Of a DNA stretch of 10,486 nucleotides, positions 6,214-10,486 are shown in pieces. Origin of the DNA: JAFHCF01 sp048497495 (GTDB lineage: Bacteria > Pseudomonadota > Alphaproteobacteria > Rhizobiales > Ancalomicrobiaceae); contig JAFHCF010000239.1 in NCBI GenBank assembly GCA_048497495.1, forward strand, positions 1 through 10,486, given 5' to 3'. The notes under the pieces are model-generated. The model searched no databases and was not told the DNA's origin. It worked only from the letters and a program-made list of their open reading frames with translations. How positions within the stretch are numbered: the stretch's first letter is position 1; the number at the start of each line of letters is the position of its first letter. The position numbers and the translations under genes are program-made.

Positions 6214-7260
6214 ATGACCGAGAAACCCATCCTCGACATCTCGATGTGCGCGCCGCGCGGCTTCTGCGCCGGGGTCGACCGGGCGATCCAGATCGTCGAA
6301 CTGGCGCTGATCAAATACGGCGCGCCGGTCTACGTGCGCCACGAGATCGTCCACAATCGCTTCGTGGTGGAGAGCCTGAAGGCCAAGGGCGCGGTGTTCG
6401 TCGAGGAGATCGACGAGATCGCCGACCGCTCGCGCCCGGTGATCTTCTCCGCCCACGGCGTGCCGAAGTCGGTGCCGGCGGCGGCGGCGGCGCTGAACCT
6501 GTTCTCGCTCGACGCCACCTGCCCGCTGGTCACCAAGGTCCATCGCGAGGCGCAGATCCATCACAAGCACGGCCGCCACGTGCTGCTGATCGGCCACACC
6601 GGCCACCCGGAGGTGATCGGCACCATGGGGCAACTGCCCGAGGGCGCGGTGACGCTGGTGACGAGCGCGGCGGACGCGGCGACCGTCACGCCCCCGGACG
6701 GCCCGCTCGCCTACACCACCCAGACCACCCTGTCGCTCGACGACACCGCCGAGATCGTCGCGGTGCTGACGGCCCGCTTCCCCGCCATCGTCGCCCCGCA
6801 CAAGCAGGACATCTGCTACGCCACCACCAACCGCCAGGAGGCGGTGAAGGCGGTGGCGCCGCGGGTCGAGGCGATGATCGTCGTCGGCGCGCCCAACTCG
6901 TCGAACTCTCAGCGCCTGCGCGAGGTGGCCGAGCGCGAGGGCTGTCCGCGCGCCATCTTGTTGCAGCGCGCGGCGAATCTCGACCTCGACGGCTTCACCG
7001 GGCTGACGCGCATCGGCATCACCGCCGGGGCCTCGGCGCCGGAGGTGTTGGTCGAGGAGGTGATCGCCGCCTTCGCCACACGCTGGCAGGTCCGAGTGAC
7101 GGTGGTGCCGACGGCCGAGGAGGCGATCACCTTCAACCTGCCGCGCGAGTTGCGCGATGTCGCGCGTGATCCGTCGCGCCAATTGCGCGATGGGCCGGGA
7201 TCTGCCACCAGCATGCTCCTCGGTCGGCGCCAGCCGACGGGCGACGACGCGGCGGAGTGA
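6214..7260 (+). CDS. ispH: 4-hydroxy-3-methylbut-2-enyl diphosphate reductase
   Basis: IspH (LytB) is the last enzyme of the MEP pathway. It reductively dehydroxylates HMBPP to isopentenyl and dimethylallyl diphosphate with an oxygen-sensitive iron-sulfur cluster in the cytoplasm. The 348-residue protein has the three cluster cysteines: C18 in APRGFCAGVDRAI, C103 in DATCPLVTKVH, and C201 in KQDICYATTNRQ. Also present are the substrate histidines in RHEIVHNR and FSAHGVP, the GHTGHPEV segment with the catalytic glutamate at 133, and GAPNSSNSQRL (226-235). The C-terminal extension after about 318 is poorly conserved. The ATG at 6214 gives the proper N-terminus, but no clear Shine-Dalgarno precedes it. 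It is the first gene of the plus-strand operon and its stop is 4 nt before thrB. Confidence 0.98.
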   Translation: MTEKPILDISMCAPRGFCAGVDRAIQIVELALIKYGAPVYVRHEIVHNRFVVESLKAKGAVFVEEIDEIADRSRPVIFSAHGVPKSVPAAAAALNLFSLDATCPLVTKVHREAQIHHKHGRHVLLIGHTGHPEVIGTMGQLPEGAVTLVTSAADAATVTPPDGPLAYTTQTTLSLDDTAEIVAVLTARFPAIVAPHKQDICYATTNRQEAVKAVAPRVEAMIVVGAPNSSNSQRLREVAEREGCPRAILLQRAANLDLDGFTGLTRIGITAGASAPEVLVEEVIAAFATRWQVRVTVVPTAEEAITFNLPRELRDVARDPSRQLRDGPGSATSMLLGRRQPTGDDAAE

Positions 7261-7264
7261 GACG

Positions 7265-8260
7265 ATGGCGGTCTATACGGAAGTCTCCGACGAGGAGCTG
7301 GAGCGCTTCGTCGCCGGCTACGACATCGGCACGGTGATGTCGTGCAAGGGCATCGCGGAAGGGGTGGAGAACACCAACTTCCTGCTGCACACCACGACGG
7401 GCAACTTCATCCTCACCCTCTACGAGAAGCGGGTGAACCCGAACGACCTGCCGTTCTTCCTCGGCCTGATGGAACATCTCGCCGATCGCGGGCTCGGCTG
7501 TCCCCTCCCCGTCCACGACCGGTCGGGCGCGAGCCTCGGCACGCTCGCCGGGCGGCCGGCGGCGCTCGTCACCTTTCTCGAGGGCATGTGGGTACGGCGG
7601 CCGACGGCGGCCCATTGCGCGCGCCTCGGCGAGGCGCTGGCGCGCATGCACCTGGCCGGGCGGGATTTCGGCATCCGCCGGCCGAACGCCCTGTCGATGC
7701 CGTCGTGGCGGCCCTTGTGGCAGCGATCGAGCGCGCGCGCCGACGAGGTCGCCCTTGGACTTTCCGCCGACATCGAGACCGAACTCGACGCCCTGGAGCG
7801 GAACTGGCCGACGGATCTGCCGGCCGGCGTGATCCACGCCGACCTCTTCCCCGACAACGTCTTCTTCCTCGGCGATCGGCTCTCCGGCCTGATCGACTTC
7901 TATTTCGCCTGCGACGACTTCCTCGCCTATGACGTGGCGATCTGCGTCAATTCCTGGTGCTTCGAGACCGACCTGTCGTTCAACCTGACCAAGGGACGGG
8001 CGCTGATCGCCGGCTATCAGCGGGTGCGGCCGCTGGGCGTCGCGGAAATCGCGGCCTTGCCGCTCTTGGCGCGCGGATCGGCGCTGCGCTTCCTGCTGAC
8101 CCGGCTCTACGACTGGCTCAACGTGCCGCCCGGCGCGCTGGTCAGGCCGAAGGATCCGCTCGAGTATCACCGCAAGCTGCGCTTCCACCGCACCGTCGCC
8201 GATGCGCGCGGCTATGGGCTGGAGCCGGTCGCCGCCACCTCGGGCGAGGCGGCGCGATGA
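7265..8260 (+). CDS. thrB: Homoserine kinase, aminoglycoside-phosphotransferase fold
   Basis: The enzyme phosphorylates L-homoserine with ATP to O-phosphohomoserine, the step before threonine synthase. This is the APH-fold ThrB found in alphaproteobacteria and pseudomonads, not the GHMP-type enzyme of Escherichia coli. The 331-residue protein has MAVYTEVSDEELERFVAGYD at the start, GVENTNFLL (33-41), and a kinase core with the Brenner-type motif HADLFPDNVFF (191-201; catalytic D193, N198). The metal-binding LIDFYFACDD (209-218) follows. Length is close to the family norm. GGAG at the end of ispH serves as its ribosome binding site, and its stop overlaps the rnhA start (ATGA). The conserved ispH-thrB-rnhA order supports the assignment over other APH-family kinases. 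Confidence 0.96.
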   Translation: MAVYTEVSDEELERFVAGYDIGTVMSCKGIAEGVENTNFLLHTTTGNFILTLYEKRVNPNDLPFFLGLMEHLADRGLGCPLPVHDRSGASLGTLAGRPAALVTFLEGMWVRRPTAAHCARLGEALARMHLAGRDFGIRRPNALSMPSWRPLWQRSSARADEVALGLSADIETELDALERNWPTDLPAGVIHADLFPDNVFFLGDRLSGLIDFYFACDDFLAYDVAICVNSWCFETDLSFNLTKGRALIAGYQRVRPLGVAEIAALPLLARGSALRFLLTRLYDWLNVPPGALVRPKDPLEYHRKLRFHRTVADARGYGLEPVAATSGEAAR

Positions 8261-8760
8261 GCGAGGCGGAGGTGGACGGGACGGCGAAGCGGGCCGCCGA
8301 CGTGGTGGTGATCCACACCGACGGGGCGTGCTCGGGCAACCCCGGACCCGGCGGCTGGGGGGCGCTGCTCGAATGGGGCGGGCGCGCACGGGAGCTCAAG
8401 GGCGGCGAGGCCGACACCACCAACAACCGCATGGAGATGATGGCGGCGATCATGGCGCTGGAAGCATTGAAACGCCCCTGCACCATCGAGATCTGGACCG
8501 ACTCCAACTATCTCAAGGGCGGCATCACCGGCTGGATCCACGGCTGGAAGAAGAACGGCTGGAAGACCGCCGACAAGAAGCCGGTGAAGAACGTCGACCT
8601 GTGGCAGCGGCTGGAGGCGGCGCTGGCGGATCACCGCATCTCCTGGCACTGGCTGAAGGGCCATGCCGGCCATGTGGAGAACGAACGCGCCGACGCGCTC
8701 GCCCGCGAGGGGATGGAGCCCTATCGCCGGCGCCGTCCAGAGACCGCGACCGAGACATGA
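8257..8760 (+). CDS. rnhA: Ribonuclease HI
   Basis: RNase HI cuts the RNA strand of RNA-DNA hybrids, removing R-loops and primers. The 167-residue protein has the full catalytic set: D22 in IHTDGACSGNPGPGGWG, E60 in NNRMEMMAAI, D82 in WTDSNYLKGGI, and D146 in ADALAR, plus the flexible-loop histidine in KGHAGH (136). The basic handle region GWIHGWKKNGWKTADKKPVKN is present, as in the E. coli type. About 12 residues precede the usual N-terminus, and a short basic tail follows. The ATG at 8257 overlaps the thrB stop by 4 nt, and the gene's own stop overlaps the next start in the same way, so translation is probably coupled. Confidence 0.98.
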   Translation: MSEAEVDGTAKRAADVVVIHTDGACSGNPGPGGWGALLEWGGRARELKGGEADTTNNRMEMMAAIMALEALKRPCTIEIWTDSNYLKGGITGWIHGWKKNGWKTADKKPVKNVDLWQRLEAALADHRISWHWLKGHAGHVENERADALAREGMEPYRRRRPETATET

Positions 8761-9683
8761 CCGACGCGCCCAACCCGCCCGACGTCCGCCGCGTGGCGCT
8801 GCTGGTCAATCCGGCGGCGGGGCGGCACGACATGGCCCTGCTCGACCGGCTCGCCGGCCGGCTTCGCCGACGCGGCCTCGTGGTCGAGACGGTGGTCAGC
8901 CGGGCGCCGGGCGATCTGGCGGCGCGGCTCGCCTCGCTCACCGCCGACGTGATCGCGGTGTCGGGCGGCGACGGCAGCGTCAACGAGGTGGTCGGGGCGT
9001 TGCATCGCCTCGCCGGGCCGCGTCCGCGCCTGGCCGTGGTTCCCGCCGGCACCGCCAACGTCCTGGCGCACGAATACGGTCTGCCGACCGACGTCGAGAG
9101 GCTGGCGGCGGCGATCGCCGCGGGGCGGACGCGACCGCTCCACCTCGGGCTGGCGCGGCGCGGCGACGAGCCGCCGTGCCCGTTCTTCCTGATGGCCTCG
9201 GCCGGAATCGACGCGGAAATCGTCCACGCGGTCGAGGCGCGGGCGACGAAGCGCTTCAAGAAGCTCGCCTTCCTGACTTCCGCGGTGAAGCTCGGGTTTC
9301 GCGATCGGCCGACGATCGCGGTGACGGCGACGACGCCGGAGGGCGGCGAATGCCGGTTCGTCTGCGCCCAGGCGATCGTCACCAAGGCGAGCCACTACGG
9401 CGGCCCCTTCGTCTTGACCCGGGCGACGGCGATGGACCGGCCGGGCCTGAGGCTGGTGGCGCTCGCCGACACGGGGATCGCGGCCCTCCTCGCCACCGGT
9501 CTGCGGCTCGTCCTCGGCCGCGTCGAAGGCGGGCGGGGCGTCACCGCTCTCGACGTCGCCGCCGTCCGGTTGGAGGCGACCGACGGGCGGCCGCTTCACA
9601 TCCAGATCGACGGCGAGCCGCACGGGGTCGGACCGGTCGAGATCTCGCCTTGCGCGACGGTGCTCGACCTGATCGTCGAGTGA
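8757..9683 (+). CDS. Diacylglycerol kinase family lipid kinase
   Basis: This is a member of the DAGK catalytic-domain (YegS/BmrU/LCB5-like) family, which phosphorylates lipid substrates such as diacylglycerol at the inner face of the membrane. The 308-residue protein has the nucleotide-binding start VALLVNPAAGR (13-23), the family hallmark SGGDGSVNEVV (69-79; most members have GGDGT), and PAGTANVLAHEYGLP (96-110). A C-terminal beta domain ends in HIQIDGEP and VLDLIVE. No membrane segment or signal peptide is visible. The start ATG overlaps the rnhA stop (ATGA), making it the last gene of the ispH operon. It ends 13 nt from the convergent peroxiredoxin stop. The true substrate cannot be told from sequence, so no symbol is given. 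Confidence 0.92.
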   Translation: MTDAPNPPDVRRVALLVNPAAGRHDMALLDRLAGRLRRRGLVVETVVSRAPGDLAARLASLTADVIAVSGGDGSVNEVVGALHRLAGPRPRLAVVPAGTANVLAHEYGLPTDVERLAAAIAAGRTRPLHLGLARRGDEPPCPFFLMASAGIDAEIVHAVEARATKRFKKLAFLTSAVKLGFRDRPTIAVTATTPEGGECRFVCAQAIVTKASHYGGPFVLTRATAMDRPGLRLVALADTGIAALLATGLRLVLGRVEGGRGVTALDVAAVRLEATDGRPLHIQIDGEPHGVGPVEISPCATVLDLIVE

Positions 9684-9696
9684 TGCGATCGCGGCC

Positions 9697-10182
9697 TCAG
9701 AGGTGGCCGAGCATGCAGGCCGCGCCGGTCATTTCGGCGACGCCGGGCTGGGTCTCGAAGTTGATCTCCTTCACCACGCCGTCCACGACCTTCATCGACC
9801 AACGCTGCGAGCGGAGCCCCATGCCGGCGGCGGCGAGATCGAGCGTGAGGCCGAGGGCGGAGGCGAAGGCGGCGGAGCCGTCGGCGAGGAACAGCACCTT
9901 GCCGTCGGCGTCGGCGCTCTTCGACCAGGCGTCCATGACGAAGACGTCGTTGACGGCGGTCACCGCGATGGTGTCGACGCCCTTGGCCTTGATCGCGTCG
10001 TGGTTGGCGACATAGCCGGGCAGATGCGACTTGGAACAGGTCGGGGTGAAGGCGCCGGGCACGGCGAAGAGCACCACGGTCTTGGCCGTGAAGACGTCGG
10101 CGGTGGTGAGTTCCTTCACCGTGCCGTCGATCATGGTCTTGAAGGTGGCGGCGGGCAGGCGATCGCCGATGGCGATGGTCAT
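9697..10182 (-). CDS. Peroxiredoxin, Prx5 type
   Basis: This is a thiol peroxidase that reduces hydrogen peroxide and organic peroxides in the cytoplasm. The 161-residue protein begins MTIAIGDRLPAATF and has the Prx5 active-site motif VPGAFTPTCSKSHLPGY with the peroxidatic cysteine at 49. The SQRWSMKVVDGVV segment is also typical. A second cysteine at 156 in the C-terminal GAACMLGHL might act as a resolving cysteine, although its position is not that of human PRDX5. The ATG at 10182 has GGAG (10193-10190) 7 nt upstream. It lies 52 nt after the stop of the DsbD-like gene on the same strand, a pairing consistent with joint thiol redox work. Its reductant (glutathione, glutaredoxin or thioredoxin) is not shown by the sequence. 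Confidence 0.95.
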   Translation of the reverse strand: MTIAIGDRLPAATFKTMIDGTVKELTTADVFTAKTVVLFAVPGAFTPTCSKSHLPGYVANHDAIKAKGVDTIAVTAVNDVFVMDAWSKSADADGKVLFLADGSAAFASALGLTLDLAAAGMGLRSQRWSMKVVDGVVKEINFETQPGVAEMTGAACMLGHL

Positions 10183-10234
10183 GGGGCTTCTCCGGTTCGG
10201 GATGCGCGATCGACGGCGATCTTCTCGACTGGAC

Positions 10235-10486
10235 TTAGGGCGCCGGGGCGGCGGCGTCGAGGGTGAGTTTCTGCTCGACCACCCGATCGGCGGCGCGCAG
10301 CGTGAAGCGCAGTTCGGCTCCGGCGAGGGTCGCGCCGCGCGGGACGCCGTCGAGATCGAAGCGCCAGGTCTCGCGACCACCGGCGGCGCCGACCCGCTCG
10401 GGCAGCGGCAGCGCCCATTCGCCGGTCGGCCCCTCGACCAGGACGTCGCGCGGCGTCGCCGGATCGTCGGGCATCTTCACCTCGAC
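10235..10486 (-). CDS. C-terminal end of a DsbD-like thiol-disulfide protein (partial)
   Basis: Only the last 83 codons are in the window; the frame is open to the edge, so the true start lies beyond it. The visible part contains EGPTGEWALPLPERV, a phenylalanine-aspartate strand (WRFDLDGVPRGA), and ELRFTLRAADRVVEQKLTLDAA. This resembles the end of alphaproteobacterial proteins with an N-terminal DsbD/DsbC-like (PF11412-type) domain, which are exported and often sit beside a peroxiredoxin gene. No cysteine or membrane segment occurs in the visible part, so the function rests on remembered similarity and context. It ends with TAA, 52 nt before the peroxiredoxin start, probably in one operon. 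Confidence 0.6.
   Translation of the reverse strand, partial: VEVKMPDDPATPRDVLVEGPTGEWALPLPERVGAAGGRETWRFDLDGVPRGATLAGAELRFTLRAADRVVEQKLTLDAAAPAP

Noticed and set aside
5998..7182. Long minus-strand frame antisense to ispH fused to the lipoprotein
   Set aside because: A signal peptide and lipobox begin just after the ATG at 5997, and the upstream part is antisense to a highly conserved ispH.
7133..8389. 418-codon minus-strand frame antisense to thrB
   Set aside because: It is a shadow of thrB, whose catalytic motifs are intact on the plus strand. It shows Arg/Gly/Pro-rich composition and no recognisable domain.
9684..9696. Bidirectional terminator between the lipid kinase and peroxiredoxin genes
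   Set aside because: Only 13 nt separate the two convergent stops. The GCGATCGC palindrome there is too short for a hairpin and no T-run is present.

Overview
This is a GC-rich (roughly 70% by eye) chromosomal window, almost certainly from an alphaproteobacterium and most likely the Hyphomicrobiales (Rhizobiales). The ispH-thrB-rnhA gene order, the aminoglycoside-phosphotransferase-type homoserine kinase, the DsbD-like protein next to a peroxiredoxin, and the dispersed GC-rich palindromes all fit that group. It reads as a core-metabolism region, not an accessory island. I see no transposase, phage, CRISPR, tRNA or rRNA gene.

Left part, minus strand (5330 down to 1): a complete glycine cleavage operon in the order gcvT-gcvH-gcvPA-gcvPB. 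GcvP is split into two subunits. A well-formed tandem glycine riboswitch (about 5240 to 5019) lies in the leader of gcvT, followed by a strong hairpin and the gcvT ribosome binding site. The first strand of aptamer 2 could pair with that ribosome binding site, which suggests a translational ON switch for the operon. The 430-base gcvH-gcvPA spacer holds two inverted-repeat elements that look like dispersed intergenic palindromes. A perfect 13-bp inverted repeat follows gcvPB at the window edge.

Middle (5371-6213): a predicted lipoprotein of unknown function on the minus strand is divergent from ispH. The 216-base gap between them holds a plausible sigma-70-type promoter for each direction.

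Right part, plus strand (6214-9683): a tight operon of ispH (isoprenoid precursor synthesis), thrB (threonine synthesis), rnhA (RNase HI) and a lipid kinase of the diacylglycerol kinase family. ispH and thrB are 4 nt apart, and the other two junctions are ATGA start/stop overlaps. Converging on it from the right edge, on the minus strand, are a Prx5-type peroxiredoxin and the C-terminal end of a DsbD-like (thiol-disulfide) protein.

I did not find an undescribed multi-gene system. The most interesting material is RNA-level: the riboswitch and its candidate expression platform, and the long inverted repeats inside the gcv operon.
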